64,000 bases of DNA from Pusillimonas noertemannii (GTDB lineage Bacteria > Pseudomonadota > Gammaproteobacteria > Burkholderiales > Burkholderiaceae_B), in assembly GCF_003096595.1 (NCBI RefSeq), contig NZ_QEKO01000010.1, forward strand, positions 23,221 to 87,220. The letters run 5' to 3'. Positions 38,630 through 48,271 of the stretch are shown here, one piece after another (position 1 is the first letter of the stretch; every line of letters starts with the position of its first letter). The notes under the pieces are model-generated. The model was not told the origin of the DNA, ran no database searches, and saw only the letters and a program-made list of their open reading frames with translations. The position numbers and the translations under genes are program-made.

Positions 38630-40147
38630 ATGACTGAACCAACCCCCGCCACCGCCACCGACGAAAACCACCTTATCGCCGAGCGGCGCGGCAAGCTGGC
38701 GCGGCTGCGCGAAGAAGGCGTGGCCTTTCCCAACGACTTCAAGCCCGACAGCAAGGCCGCCGAGCTGCACGCCAAATACGGCGAGCAGGACAAAGACGCC
38801 TTGGCCGAGCTGGGTGCCCCCGCCAAGGTGGCCGGCCGCATGATGCTCAAGCGCGTCATGGGCAAGGCCAGCTTCGCCACGCTGCAAGACGGCTCGGGCC
38901 GCATACAGATCTACCTCGACAAAAGTGCCCTGGGCGAAGAAGCCTACGCGCGCTTCAAAACGTGGGACATCGGCGATATCGTCGCGGTGGAAGGCAAGGT
39001 GTTCAAGACCAACAAGGGCGAGCTTTCGGTGCAGGCCTCGCAGGTGCGCCTGCTGACCAAGTCGCTGCGCCCCCTGCCCGACAAGTTCCATGGGGTTTCC
39101 GACCAGGAACTGCGCTACCGCCAGCGCTACGTCGACCTCGTCATGACCGAAGAAACCCGGCGCACCTTCGTGGCCCGCAGCAAGGCCATAGGCGGCATAC
39201 GCCAGTTCATGCTCGAGGCGGGGTTTCTCGAAGTTGAAACGCCCATGCTGCACCCCATTCCCGGCGGCGCAGCGGCCAAGCCCTTCGTCACCCATCACAA
39301 TGCGCTCGACATGGAGATGTTCCTGCGCATCGCCCCCGAGCTCTACCTGAAGCGGCTGATCGTGGGCGGCTTCGAACGCGTGTTCGAGCTGAACCGCAAC
39401 TTCCGCAATGAAGGCGTCAGTCCGCGGCACAACCCCGAATTCACCATGATGGAGTTCTACGCCGCTTACACCGACTACCAGTGGCTGATGGAATTCACCG
39501 AATCGCTGATACGGCAGGCCGCCGTGGCCGCCACCGGCAGCGCGCGGCTCAATTACCAGGGCAAAGAGCTCGACCTGGGCCAGCCCTTCGACCGCCTTAC
39601 CATCGTCCAGGCCATACTCAAGTATGCGCCCGGCTATACCGAAGACCAGCTTCAGGACGAAGCCTTCCTGCGCGCCGAGCTGCGCAAGAAGGGTGTCGAC
39701 ATCAACGGCCCCACCCTGGCGCGCGCCGGCATCGGCGCCCTGCAGCTGGCTCTGTTCGAAGAAACCGCCGAAGCCCTGCTGTGGAACCCCACCTTCATCA
39801 TCGACTATCCGGTCGAGGTCTCGCCCCTGGCCCGCGCGTCGGATACCGAACCCGGCATCACCGAACGCTTCGAGCTGTTCATGACCGGGCGCGAGATCGC
39901 CAACGGCTTTTCCGAGCTTAACGACGCCGAAGACCAGGCCGCCCGCTTCCTGGCCCAGGTGCAGGCCAAGGACGCCGGCGACGAAGAAGCCATGTACTAC
40001 GACGCCGACTACATCCGCGCCCTGGAATACGGCATGCCCCCCACGGGCGGCTGCGGCATCGGCATCGACCGCCTGGTCATGCTGCTGACCGACAGCGCCA
40101 GCATCCGCGACGTCATCCTCTTCCCGCACCTGCGCCGCGAAGACTGA
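38630..40147 (+). CDS. lysS: lysine--tRNA ligase
   Basis: A 505-residue class II lysyl-tRNA synthetase. The N-terminal OB-fold anticodon domain covers about 55-165 ([21 protein letters not shown]). The catalytic core has motif 2 [11 protein letters not shown] near 252 and motif 3 [13 protein letters not shown] near 474, and ends in LFPHLRRED. Full length. The usual downstream terminator seems to have been split by the toxin-antitoxin module (see findings). Confidence 0.96.
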   Translation: MTEPTPATATDENHLIAERRGKLARLREEGVAFPNDFKPDSKAAELHAKYGEQDKDALAELGAPAKVAGRMMLKRVMGKASFATLQDGSGRIQIYLDKSALGEEAYARFKTWDIGDIVAVEGKVFKTNKGELSVQASQVRLLTKSLRPLPDKFHGVSDQELRYRQRYVDLVMTEETRRTFVARSKAIGGIRQFMLEAGFLEVETPMLHPIPGGAAAKPFVTHHNALDMEMFLRIAPELYLKRLIVGGFERVFELNRNFRNEGVSPRHNPEFTMMEFYAAYTDYQWLMEFTESLIRQAAVAATGSARLNYQGKELDLGQPFDRLTIVQAILKYAPGYTEDQLQDEAFLRAELRKKGVDINGPTLARAGIGALQLALFEETAEALLWNPTFIIDYPVEVSPLARASDTEPGITERFELFMTGREIANGFSELNDAEDQAARFLAQVQAKDAGDEEAMYYDADYIRALEYGMPPTGGCGIGIDRLVMLLTDSASIRDVILFPHLRRED

Positions 40148-40271
40148 CCCTCGGTACGAAAAAGGGCCTGCAAGCAATATCACGTAATTTCTCTGCTCAA
40201 CTGCACAGATGGAATATGGATTTTGTAATTACTTGGTATATACTAAGTACGTACATTGAACAGGCACGCTC

Positions 40272-40544
40272 ATGAACGCAAAAACCGTTTTCACCATGAA
40301 GCTCGAGCCCCAATTGCGTGACGAATTCATGGCTGAGGCTGCGGCAGCCGACCGGCCCGCCTCTCAGGTCGTGCGTGAACTCATGCGCAACTATATTGAC
40401 GAGCGCCGCCATGCGCGTGAATACGAGGCCTATCTGCGCCTCAAGGTCACCGGTGCGCGGGCCGACAAAACCGCCGGGCGCAGCTATTCGAACGACGAAA
40501 TAGAGGCTGAATTTTCGGCCATCCGCAAAAAACTGTCGCCATAG
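40272..40544 (+). CDS. ParD/CopG-like antitoxin
   Basis: A 90-residue probable ribbon-helix-helix antitoxin: the strand [16 protein letters not shown] and helices [23 protein letters not shown] fit a MetJ/Arc-type dimer that binds DNA, and the C-terminal half (about 50-90) would wrap the toxin. It lies 8 bases before the ParE-like toxin gene in the normal antitoxin-first order. AT-rich sequence (40190-40260) just upstream is the likely autoregulated promoter. Confidence 0.82.
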   Translation: MNAKTVFTMKLEPQLRDEFMAEAAAADRPASQVVRELMRNYIDERRHAREYEAYLRLKVTGARADKTAGRSYSNDEIEAEFSAIRKKLSP

Positions 40545-40552
40545 GCCAAAAT

Positions 40553-40837
40553 GTGAAAGTCCGCTGGACAGCCTCCGCGCGACAAGACCGTCTTGATATC
40601 TGCGCTTACATTGCAGAAGACAACCGCCGCGCGGCATTGCGTATGGACAAACTTTTCAGCGCCGCGGCCGCGAAGCTGGCCGAGCATCCTCGTCTGGGGA
40701 AGCCCGGCCAGGTGCCCGACACCCGTGAACTGATACCTCACGAAAGCTATCGCCTGGTATACGAAATCGATAACGACACCGTATGGGTGCTTGCCCTGGT
40801 GCATACCGCCCGCCTGTGGCCAAGGCTGTCTGAGTAA
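40553..40837 (+). CDS. RelE/ParE-family toxin
   Basis: A 94-residue toxin of the RelE/ParE superfamily: VRWTASARQDRLDICAYIAEDN, then HPRLGKPGQVPDTREL and the C-terminal YRLVYEIDNDTVWVLALVHTARLWP. The RxL..HxYRLVY pattern favours ParE (gyrase poison) or a plasmid-stabilisation relative over mRNA-cleaving RelE, but the target is not certain. It is coupled to the antitoxin upstream. Confidence 0.85.
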   Translation: MKVRWTASARQDRLDICAYIAEDNRRAALRMDKLFSAAAAKLAEHPRLGKPGQVPDTRELIPHESYRLVYEIDNDTVWVLALVHTARLWPRLSE

Positions 40838-40880
40838 CCACGTTGCCCGTATACACAACGGCGCTGTCGCGCCGGCTGAA

Positions 40881-40934
40881 AGCAAAGCAATAAGGGCCTG
40901 CAAGCAGACGCTTGCAGGCCCTTATTGCTTTGCT
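40881..40934. terminator. perfect 25-bp hairpin, likely bidirectional terminator
   Basis: Arms 40881-40905 and 40910-40934 are exact complements with a 4-base loop. It sits between the toxin gene and the convergent autotransporter. The GC core GGGCCTGCAAGC is flanked by AATAA/TTATT, giving T-rich 3' sides on both strands. The core string also occurs once, unpaired, at 40162-40176. Confidence 0.75.
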
Positions 40935-41043
40935 TGCTTCGGCCACACGATGAACCGTTTTACTAACCTCGACCCGTGGTAGACGACCGGGGTCATCGCA
41001 TCGGCCGCCAGGCCGGGGCATGCGCCCCGGCCCTTGCTCCCCC

Positions 41044-44000
41044 TTAGAAGCGGGCGCGCAGGTACAGCTGGCCGCTGTGGTCGGTGTTGTCGTTGCCGTA
41101 CTGGCCGCTGTAGCCCAGGCCCATGGCCGTGTTGCGGCCCACGGACATCTCCACGCCCAGGTCGAACACCGCCGCGTTCTTGGCAATGGGCGCACCGGCC
41201 ACATTGAACGCCGCACCGCCGCCCTGCACGAACGACACACTGCGGCCCGGGTCCACATCACCCGAGGCATGGCGCCAGCCCAGGCCGGCAAACAGATGCG
41301 CCGGGTTCGAACCCACGTTCAGCGCCGTCTTGCCCCGCAGGCCCAGCGTGAAGGTCGTGACGTCGTCCTTCTGGCTGTCGGCGCTCAGCGCCGCCGCACC
41401 ACCCTCTTCGGTAAAGCCGCGTGCCTTCTGGCTGAGCCAGGCCAGGCCCACATACGGCTCGACCACGCTGCGCTCGCCCACCGGCATCGCATAGCCCAGC
41501 TCGGTAAAGAGCTGCGTGGTGTGCGCGCTGTAGTCGGCCTTGAGCGTCTGGTTGCCGCCCACGTTCACGCTGCGGCGCGTGTCGATGCTGTGGTGGCTGT
41601 AGGCCGCGCCGGCCAGGAAGTTCAGCTTGCCGCTGCCCTGATCCCAGCTGTTGCCGCCGTACAGCGCGGCCGTGAAGGTGCCCACGTCGGAACGCGAATC
41701 GCGGTCGTCGACCTTGACGCGCCCATCGGTGTAGCCCAGGGCACCGCCCACGCGCCAGCCCGAACCCACGTCGGTGTCGCCGCCGATGAACAGGCCCGCC
41801 GTATTGGTCTTGACCTTGGCCGCGTTGCCGTCGCTGTCAAGCGTGTTCCAGTTGCCCACCACCTGGGCCCACAGCGGATAGGCCGCCGAGGTCGGCATGG
41901 AGCCGGCCACGGCACCGCCGGCCTGGGCCGTGGGTGCGCCGGGCTGCATGCCCGCGCCCAGGTTGCCGCGCATGCGGGCGCTGAGCGTGCGCGAGACCAG
42001 GCTGCTGGTTTGCAGCAGGGCCGCCTGCGTGCTGCCGTGCAGTTCGCCCGACAGCTGGTTCAGGGCGTCTTTGCGGGCGTCGGGCTGCATGAACATAACA
42101 GCGTCGGCCGAGGCGTTCTGGCCCGCCACCGACAGTGCGCCGTCCAGCGTGGCGCTCTGGTTGGAGCTGAGACCGGTGCGATCGATGGCATCGCCGTCCA
42201 CCGACAGGCTCACCTTGACGTCGTTGGCGCCGAACTTGGCCGGGTCGAGCTTGACCAGCGTGCCGGCAAAAGTGTCGTCAAGCGCTTCGCTGGCAAACTT
42301 GTTGCCGGCCACCGCACTGATGCCGTCCGCCTTGCCGGTCTTCACGATGGTGTAGTCGTGATACAGCTTGTAGCCGCCGTTGCCATTCTCTTGGCTGACC
42401 TTCAGGTCGATGCCGGTAAGATCGGCATTGCCCGACGTGATGGTGACCAGGTCGGAAAGGCCCGCCGAGTTCACTTCAGCCACGTAGGTGCCGGTGAAGC
42501 TTCCCATCGAGCCGTAGGTTTGCGAGCCGATGGAGTTGCCAGGCGCGAACGTACCGCCGCTGCCCGAAAGCGAACCCGCGACATTCAGGTTGCCGCCCAG
42601 TGTGGAGCCCGCTCCAACGACCGCATTGCCGCCGACATTGATGGGGTTGTTCATGGAGCCGCCGCCGATGGACGAACCGCCGCCCAGGTTGACGTCGCCG
42701 CCGATGCTGGACGACCCGGTTTGGCTGAAGCTGAAGGAAGCCCCACCCTGGCCCGACACCCCGCCGCCGATGTTCGTGTCGCCATTGAAGCTAAAATCGG
42801 ATCCGCCGGCACCTGCGACGCTTCCACCGATGCTGGTGGTACTGTTGAACGCGAAGCTTGAACCCGCACCACCGACGACTGAACCGCCGATGGTTGCAGG
42901 GCCTTGGATCGAGGTGGAGGTGCCGTCCTGGCCATTGAGGTCGTTGCCGATGGTGGTGGGGCCGTTGAAGGACACGTCCCTGCCTACCGATACACTACCG
43001 CCGATGTTCGTGGTGCCGTTGAAGTTTTGCGTTCCGCTACCGGTGCCATCGATTGCGACGTCCTCGCCTTCTCCGGTGGTGAAATCGTCCATGTCATCGT
43101 CACCGTCGACAACAGAGGTGCCCTTATCGATGAAAATACCGGCCCAAATTGCACCGTCCTGAACGTTGACGGTTGTGAAAGTATCCGCGCGGGCGACCAG
43201 ATTGCCATCGGCGTCGTAGTTGCGTATGTTGCCCGACGCGTGGGAACCATTTTGCAAGGTCAAGTTGACAACGCCGTCGGAACCGTCGGTCTTGCGTTGA
43301 ACATACAGCAAGTTGCCGTTGCCGCTAGAAACTGTGGAGTTGGCTCCGAGCGTTATGTTCTGCGTTTGCCCTGCCGTCGTAAACGTGGAATGGAAGGCAT
43401 CGCCCGCAGCGGCTACCGTGGTGCCGGTAAGCGTCGCCGTACCGCTGTTCACGAAGTCAATACCATTACCCTGCAGCGAGGCGATGCGTGTGCCGTTGCT
43501 TGCGGTAAGGGTCGAGCCATTCTCGACTGAAGCACCCACCGCGCCGGCGCCCTGCACTTCCAGTTGGGTATTGTTGAGGTTGATCGTGCCGGACGTGGAA
43601 GTAGCGCCTATAAGCGCACCCGCAAGCGCGCCCACGCTGTCGCGCCCCATGGTGGTGATGGACGCATTATTGACGTTGACCACACCATTGCCCACGCCTG
43701 CGGCACCACCGGCAGCGACGATGCCGTTGCCGCTTTCATGCGGGCTGTTGGGGTTCGGGTCGCCATGAACCAGAATGGTGCCGCCGTTGATCGTGGTAAC
43801 ACCGCCCTGATATGCCCAGATCGCGTCGCCGACCTGGCCGTGGGTGGTGATATCGACGTTGTTGGTGGTTACTGTAGAGCCAGCACCCGAAGCATAAACG
43901 CCATAGGCCATGAAGCCATTCGTGGTAACAGAACCCCCGGTCAACTCAACATTGCCACCGCCGATGGCATGGGCGCCATAGGCCCTTTGCCCTTCGGTCA

Positions 44001-45942
44001 GGATGGTGACGTCAGTAAGGTCGGCGGAAGAGCCTGCGCCCTTGACATATACCGCGTAAGCGCGCGAGCCGTCGCCATCTTGCGTCTCTTTGCCCGTCGT
44101 ATTGTGCGTGGTAATGGATCCACCGATCATGCTGACCGAGCTACCAACGTTAGGGGTTTGCACCGAACCCGGCGTTTGCCCTGCACTGGTTTCCCCAACC
44201 GAGATCCCGCGAGCATGTATGCCCGACGTTTCGATATCAACGTTGGTCAGATCGACCTGGCCCCCGTTGTAGGCGACAACCCCGTACGATTGATCCTTGT
44301 CGGTAGTGACCGTCAAATCCGAGGCGCTGATTGTCGACCCGTTGTTCTGCGCAAACAAGCCATAAGACTCAAGGCCGGTCGTGGTCACAGACCCGCCATT
44401 CAGTTCAATGGAAGGCTTGTCGGTGCTATCGCCGGTAGTTGTAAAATTACTGAATGCATGAACGGCGTTGGACTTTCCGCCAGAAGTGGATATTTCGACC
44501 TCTCGCCCGGTAATGGAAGCGCTCTTGGTTGCCAGCAAGCCCCGCCCGTAAACCTCGTTATTGGCGCTTACGCTACCACCTGTTAGATCGACGGTGGTGC
44601 CCAGCCCATCTGCCCAGATGACGTTGGAGAGGCTACCAGTGCCTAGCCCGTCAGCCTCAACAATGAACTGGGTGTCGTTGGCGGTAAGAGATGCTCCACC
44701 TGCGACATGGACAGTGCTGGCGTTGTTATTCGAAACTACTACGGTTTTCACAATGCCGTTCGTCAGAGACACAGTCCCACTATTCGACGCGGCTATGCCA
44801 CGCTTGTTTCCGGTGACGTTGGTGTCAGTTAGAGTAGCAGTACTACCGCTACCCTCCACGACAAGTCCACCCTGCGTCACGTTACCGCTATCAGCAGTGG
44901 CAATAATGCTCGAGTTGCCTGCTACGAGCTTACCACCAGCCAGAATGTGCGCGCCGTGCGTTTTCCCTGTTACTTGGGCGTTAGTCAAGGTGGCAATAGA
45001 AGGTGTGGCACCGCTGTCACTGCCATCTACGACTAGGCCTTTGGCATTTAATGACTTAAGAGTCGAACCGTCGACTTCAAGCTGACTACCAAAACGAACA
45101 CGAGCTGCATCGCTGTTTTGCGACGTGACACTGGCCCCCCCCTCAATCCTAATGTTGCCTGCACTAGGATTGGTGCCACCTTCGGTATCGCCCGCTAGCA
45201 AGCCCACGACAGTTGAGCCCGAAGCCTCGACGATTGTGCCATTAAGAAGAACAGAACCTCTACCTCCGGGCTTTATTCCTCCGCTGCTATCGAATCCTGT
45301 ATAAGCGCGGACACCTGCCGCCCCGTTGCCGCCACTCACGGTAATCGAACCGCCAATTAATTCAACCTGGCCGCCATCTCCGGCCTCGACCCCATAGGTA
45401 TATTTACCGGGTCCGCCGGTTACAGTGATGGCAACGTCGTCGCTGCCCGTTACGAAGCCTTGGTTCTCAGCCTGTATGCCGTTGTTGTATTCACCGGTCG
45501 TAGTAATAGAACCACCATTGATCTCCACTATGCTGCCGAGCCCGTTAGCAACCACCCCGTGGTTTCCCCAACGGGTAGCATCGGCAGACTCTGTAATCAC
45601 ATCCACATCATTGAGCGTTACATGTGATCCCACTTCCGAGCCAACGGCATTGACCGCACCAACTGCACGGAGCCTGTGTCCGATCGCTTTGACCTCTCCG
45701 CCAGTCAAAGTGAACGTAGCACTCTCGCCCTTTACCACCCAGCCATAATCCCCACTACTAACAATGCGTGAATCAAAAAACTTGTCACCGTTTTCCCATG
45801 TGGGAGGAGTACAACCTGTCGCAGCGCATTTCAAAGTATTTACTGTATCTGTTTGGGCTACGCCTACCCCATAAACCCCCATCAACGCCGCGCTTAGCGC
45901 CGTGACCCTCAACAATCTCGCCTGCCGATTTGCCTGCCTCAT
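41044..45942 (-). CDS. autotransporter with repetitive beta-helix passenger
   Basis: A 1632-residue type Va secreted protein. The signal peptide is residues 1 to about 29 (LLRVTALSAALMGVYGVGVAQ). The passenger (about 30-1130) is built of glycine/threonine-rich repeats such as IxGGSITTTG and VDITTxG, expected to form a beta-helix. About residues 970-1110 have repeats of the form IGGxVxGxGGxxFxFN. An autochaperone-like segment (GSFTGTYVAEV) precedes a 12-strand barrel from about 1340 that ends in YLRARF, with the required C-terminal Phe. ATG 45942 has GGGAG at 5 bases. No protease site or RGD was noticed; adhesion is the likely role. Confidence 0.9.
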   Translation of the reverse strand: MRQANRQARLLRVTALSAALMGVYGVGVAQTDTVNTLKCAATGCTPPTWENGDKFFDSRIVSSGDYGWVVKGESATFTLTGGEVKAIGHRLRAVGAVNAVGSEVGSHVTLNDVDVITESADATRWGNHGVVANGLGSIVEINGGSITTTGEYNNGIQAENQGFVTGSDDVAITVTGGPGKYTYGVEAGDGGQVELIGGSITVSGGNGAAGVRAYTGFDSSGGIKPGGRGSVLLNGTIVEASGSTVVGLLAGDTEGGTNPSAGNIRIEGGASVTSQNSDAARVRFGSQLEVDGSTLKSLNAKGLVVDGSDSGATPSIATLTNAQVTGKTHGAHILAGGKLVAGNSSIIATADSGNVTQGGLVVEGSGSTATLTDTNVTGNKRGIAASNSGTVSLTNGIVKTVVVSNNNASTVHVAGGASLTANDTQFIVEADGLGTGSLSNVIWADGLGTTVDLTGGSVSANNEVYGRGLLATKSASITGREVEISTSGGKSNAVHAFSNFTTTGDSTDKPSIELNGGSVTTTGLESYGLFAQNNGSTISASDLTVTTDKDQSYGVVAYNGGQVDLTNVDIETSGIHARGISVGETSAGQTPGSVQTPNVGSSVSMIGGSITTHNTTGKETQDGDGSRAYAVYVKGAGSSADLTDVTILTEGQRAYGAHAIGGGNVELTGGSVTTNGFMAYGVYASGAGSTVTTNNVDITTHGQVGDAIWAYQGGVTTINGGTILVHGDPNPNSPHESGNGIVAAGGAAGVGNGVVNVNNASITTMGRDSVGALAGALIGATSTSGTINLNNTQLEVQGAGAVGASVENGSTLTASNGTRIASLQGNGIDFVNSGTATLTGTTVAAAGDAFHSTFTTAGQTQNITLGANSTVSSGNGNLLYVQRKTDGSDGVVNLTLQNGSHASGNIRNYDADGNLVARADTFTTVNVQDGAIWAGIFIDKGTSVVDGDDDMDDFTTGEGEDVAIDGTGSGTQNFNGTTNIGGSVSVGRDVSFNGPTTIGNDLNGQDGTSTSIQGPATIGGSVVGGAGSSFAFNSTTSIGGSVAGAGGSDFSFNGDTNIGGGVSGQGGASFSFSQTGSSSIGGDVNLGGGSSIGGGSMNNPINVGGNAVVGAGSTLGGNLNVAGSLSGSGGTFAPGNSIGSQTYGSMGSFTGTYVAEVNSAGLSDLVTITSGNADLTGIDLKVSQENGNGGYKLYHDYTIVKTGKADGISAVAGNKFASEALDDTFAGTLVKLDPAKFGANDVKVSLSVDGDAIDRTGLSSNQSATLDGALSVAGQNASADAVMFMQPDARKDALNQLSGELHGSTQAALLQTSSLVSRTLSARMRGNLGAGMQPGAPTAQAGGAVAGSMPTSAAYPLWAQVVGNWNTLDSDGNAAKVKTNTAGLFIGGDTDVGSGWRVGGALGYTDGRVKVDDRDSRSDVGTFTAALYGGNSWDQGSGKLNFLAGAAYSHHSIDTRRSVNVGGNQTLKADYSAHTTQLFTELGYAMPVGERSVVEPYVGLAWLSQKARGFTEEGGAAALSADSQKDDVTTFTLGLRGKTALNVGSNPAHLFAGLGWRHASGDVDPGRSVSFVQGGGAAFNVAGAPIAKNAAVFDLGVEMSVGRNTAMGLGYSGQYGNDNTDHSGQLYLRARF
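42650..43040. repeat. in-frame repeats within the autotransporter passenger
   Basis: On the minus strand the coding sequence repeats a unit of roughly 19-24 codons with the core (T/S)xIGGxVxGxGG(S/A)xFxFN at least five times. The DNA shows recurring CCGCCGATG on the plus strand. Such arrays can change copy number by slippage or recombination. Confidence 0.6.
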
Positions 45943-46233
45943 AGCTACTCCCATCCTCAACAAGTTGCGGCGCCGAAAAAACCCAAACTTTTGAATAGCG
46001 CCAGTTTTTGCCCGTTATTCCGATTTCAAGGTTTCTAAAAGCAACAGTTAATCACAAAGACGTAAAAATAAAACCTAAATGTCGGTAAAAAGTCGTAAGG
46101 GTTTACCCGATAACAATTCCGTATAAAAGATCCCCCCGCGGCAAATCCCTGCAATCTTCCCGCAGCGAAACTGGCATTTTTCTGCCATGTAAATGACACG
46201 ATGCAGTCATACGCGGGTGGCTTAATACACGTC
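45943..46233. other. 291-bp AT-rich divergent region
   Basis: It lies between the autotransporter and the phosphoesterase operon. The Pho-box-like repeats lie at its right end; the rest (45980-46140) is strongly AT-rich with several possible -10 sequences, none decisive. Confidence 0.4.
46171..46210 (+). promoter_or_regulatory. Pho-box-like direct repeats
   Basis: CTGGCAT-TTTT-CTGCCAT (46171-46188) matches the PhoB box CTGTCAT-N4-CTGTCAT at 6 of 7 bases in each half. Two weaker repeats continue at the same 11-base spacing: ATGACAC (46193) and CAGTCAT (46204). The -10 is unclear; TAATAC at 46223 is a weak candidate. Confidence 0.6.
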
Positions 46234-47025
46234 ATGCATACGTCATACGATCCCGCGGCGCTGGACGCCGAAAGCGAGACCCGGCGCTACCGCACGATCT
46301 GGATTTCGGACGTGCACCTGGGTACGGCAGGCTGCAAGGCCGAGCACCTGCTGGATTTTCTGCGCCGCCACGATGCGCAGACGCTTTATCTGGTGGGCGA
46401 CATCGTCGACGGCTGGCGATTGAAAAAGCGCTGGAACTGGCCGCAGTCACACAACGACGTGGTGCAGAAGCTGTTGCGCAAGGTGCGCAAGGGCACGCGT
46501 GTGATCTACATACCGGGCAACCACGACGAGTTCGCCCGGCTGTATGACCAGAACTTCTTCGGCGGCATCGAGGTGCGGCTGGAGGCGGAACACCACACGG
46601 CGGACGGGCGCCGGCTATGGGTGACGCACGGCGACCAGTACGACGGGGTGATTCTTTACGCCAAATGGCTGGCCTACCTGGGCGACCAGCTATACACGCT
46701 AATCCTGATGCTGAACCACTGGTTCAACCGTGCCCGCAATCGCCTGGGGCTGGGATACTGGTCGCTGTCGCAGTACCTGAAGCACAAGGTGAAGGACGCG
46801 GTGGCCTTTATCTCGGCCTATGAGCAGGTCATTGTCAACGAGGCTCGCAAACGCGGCTACGATGGCGTGGTGTGCGGCCACATACACAAGGCCGAGCTGC
46901 GCGAGGTGGACGGCATTCTGTACTGCAATGACGGCGACTGGGTGGAAAGCCTGACGGCGCTGGTCGAGCATGACGACGGCCGGCTTGAACTGATCGACTG
47001 GAGCCTTGGGGGCCTGCGCACATGA
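46234..47025 (+). CDS. PlcP/LpxH-like metallophosphoesterase
   Basis: A 263-residue calcineurin-type phosphoesterase. All metal motifs are present: ISDVHLG (24-30), GDIVDGW near 58, GNHDEF near 94, THGDQYDG near 130 and GHIHKAE near 212. General annotation would be UDP-2,3-diacylglucosamine diphosphatase, but the next gene is a GT4 glycosyltransferase, overlapping by 4 bases. That pairing is known for PlcP, the phospholipase C that removes phosphate headgroups during phosphate starvation in alphaproteobacteria. A Pho-box-like sequence upstream supports that reading. ATG 46201 is an alternative start. Confidence 0.8.
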   Translation: MHTSYDPAALDAESETRRYRTIWISDVHLGTAGCKAEHLLDFLRRHDAQTLYLVGDIVDGWRLKKRWNWPQSHNDVVQKLLRKVRKGTRVIYIPGNHDEFARLYDQNFFGGIEVRLEAEHHTADGRRLWVTHGDQYDGVILYAKWLAYLGDQLYTLILMLNHWFNRARNRLGLGYWSLSQYLKHKVKDAVAFISAYEQVIVNEARKRGYDGVVCGHIHKAELREVDGILYCNDGDWVESLTALVEHDDGRLELIDWSLGGLRT

Positions 47026-48071
47026 AAGTGCTGATTGTCACCGATGCCTGGAAGCCGCAGGTGAACGGCGTGGTCTTTACGCTGGAGCAGACCTGCCTGG
47101 AGCTTGCCCGCATGGGCCATCAGGTGGAAGTCGTGCAGCCGGGCCTGTTTCGCTCGGTGCCCTGCCCCACCTATCCGGAGATCCGGCTTTCGGTGCCGCC
47201 GCCGGGCAAGCTTGGGAAATTGATCCGCGGGCATGCGCCCGACGCGCTGCACATTGCCACCGAAGGGCCATTGGGCATGGCGGCGCGCCGCCATGCACTG
47301 CGCCTGGGAATACCCTTTACCACCGCCTATCACACGCGCTTTCCGGAATATCTGCATGCGCGCTTCCGGCTTCCGCTGGGCATCAGCTATCGCTGGATGA
47401 AATGGTTTCACGGCGCCGCCGCGCGGACCATGGTGCCCACGACCGGCGTGCGCGACGACCTGCTGGCGCATGGCTTCGAGCCGGCTCGGGTTGTGGTGTG
47501 GGCGCGCGGGGTCGACCTGGAGATGTTCAGGCCCGAGGCGGTGGAAGCGCACGCACACAACTCGCCGGCAAAGGACGGCAAGCCACCGGTATTTCTGTAC
47601 GCAGGCCGCGTGGCGGTGGAAAAGAACCTGGACGCTTTCCTGGGCCTGGACCTGCCCGGCGAAAAATGGGTGGTGGGCGGTGGCCCGGCGCTGGAAACAA
47701 TGAAAAAGCGCTACCCCGACGTGCGCTATTTCGGCCCCCTGCCTCATGAGGAACTGGCCGGCTACTACCGCAGGGCTGATGTATTTGTTTTTCCCAGCCT
47801 GACCGATACGTTCGGGCTGGTATTGCTGGAGGCCATGGCCTGCGGCTGCCCGGTGGCGTCGCTGCCGGCGCGGTCAACCCAAGAGGTGCTGGCCGATTCC
47901 GGCGCCGGCGTGGTCGACAGCGACCTGCGCCAGGCCTGCCTGCGGGCGCTTTCCATACCGCGCCACGTGCCGGCCGATCATGCGAAGAAGTTTTCGTGGC
48001 AGGCCACCACAAGAACCTTTTTCAGGCATCTTCAGCCCATCAGCGCTGATAGGCCGCATTCCGCTTCCTGA
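47022..48071 (+). CDS. GT4 family glycosyltransferase, Agt-like
   Basis: A 349-residue GT-B glycosyltransferase. The N-terminus MKVLIVTDAWKPQVNGVVFTLE is typical of the GT4 alpha-mannosyl/glycolipid group, YHTRFPEYLHAR follows near 104, and the donor-binding EX7E-type motif is DTFGLVLLEAMACGCP near 265. Paired with PlcP, such enzymes glycosylate the diacylglycerol released from phospholipids to make glycolipids that replace phosphatidylethanolamine. The sugar and acceptor here are inferred. ATG overlaps the preceding stop by 4 bases. It converges on iscX. Confidence 0.82.
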   Translation: MKVLIVTDAWKPQVNGVVFTLEQTCLELARMGHQVEVVQPGLFRSVPCPTYPEIRLSVPPPGKLGKLIRGHAPDALHIATEGPLGMAARRHALRLGIPFTTAYHTRFPEYLHARFRLPLGISYRWMKWFHGAAARTMVPTTGVRDDLLAHGFEPARVVVWARGVDLEMFRPEAVEAHAHNSPAKDGKPPVFLYAGRVAVEKNLDAFLGLDLPGEKWVVGGGPALETMKKRYPDVRYFGPLPHEELAGYYRRADVFVFPSLTDTFGLVLLEAMACGCPVASLPARSTQEVLADSGAGVVDSDLRQACLRALSIPRHVPADHAKKFSWQATTRTFFRHLQPISADRPHSAS

Positions 48072-48079
48072 GCCTGCTT

Positions 48080-48271
48080 CTACTGCTCGTCTATCCAGGT
48101 CATCTGGATGGCTTCCAGAATGCGCTCGCCGCAGCGGTCGCGGCTGTCGTCAAAGCCGGGCAGCGCCATGACCCATTCGATCAGGTCTGTGAAACGCAAC
48201 TGGGCGGGGTCGACGTCGGGATGGGCCTCTTGCAGGGCCTCGACGATCTCGTAGGTGTCGGTCCAGCGCAT
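48080..48271 (-). CDS. iscX: Fe-S assembly protein IscX
   Basis: A 63-residue acidic protein of the IscX/YfhJ family, which binds IscS and iron and tunes cluster assembly. Features are the N-terminal MRWTDTYEIVEAL, DPAQLRFTDLIEWV and the end ILEAIQMTWIDEQ. It is the last gene of the isc operon, with its start overlapping the ferredoxin stop by 1 base. Confidence 0.93.
   Translation of the reverse strand: MRWTDTYEIVEALQEAHPDVDPAQLRFTDLIEWVMALPGFDDSRDRCGERILEAIQMTWIDEQ

Noticed and set aside
41020..42861. 613-codon plus-strand frame opposite the autotransporter barrel
   Set aside because: The barrel on the minus strand has the correct signal peptide, repeats and terminal Phe. The opposite frame has no domain.
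42650..43040. CRISPR-like array from recurring CCGCCGATG
   Set aside because: The recurrences are short, irregular and codon-phased within the autotransporter gene; there are no spacers of constant length.
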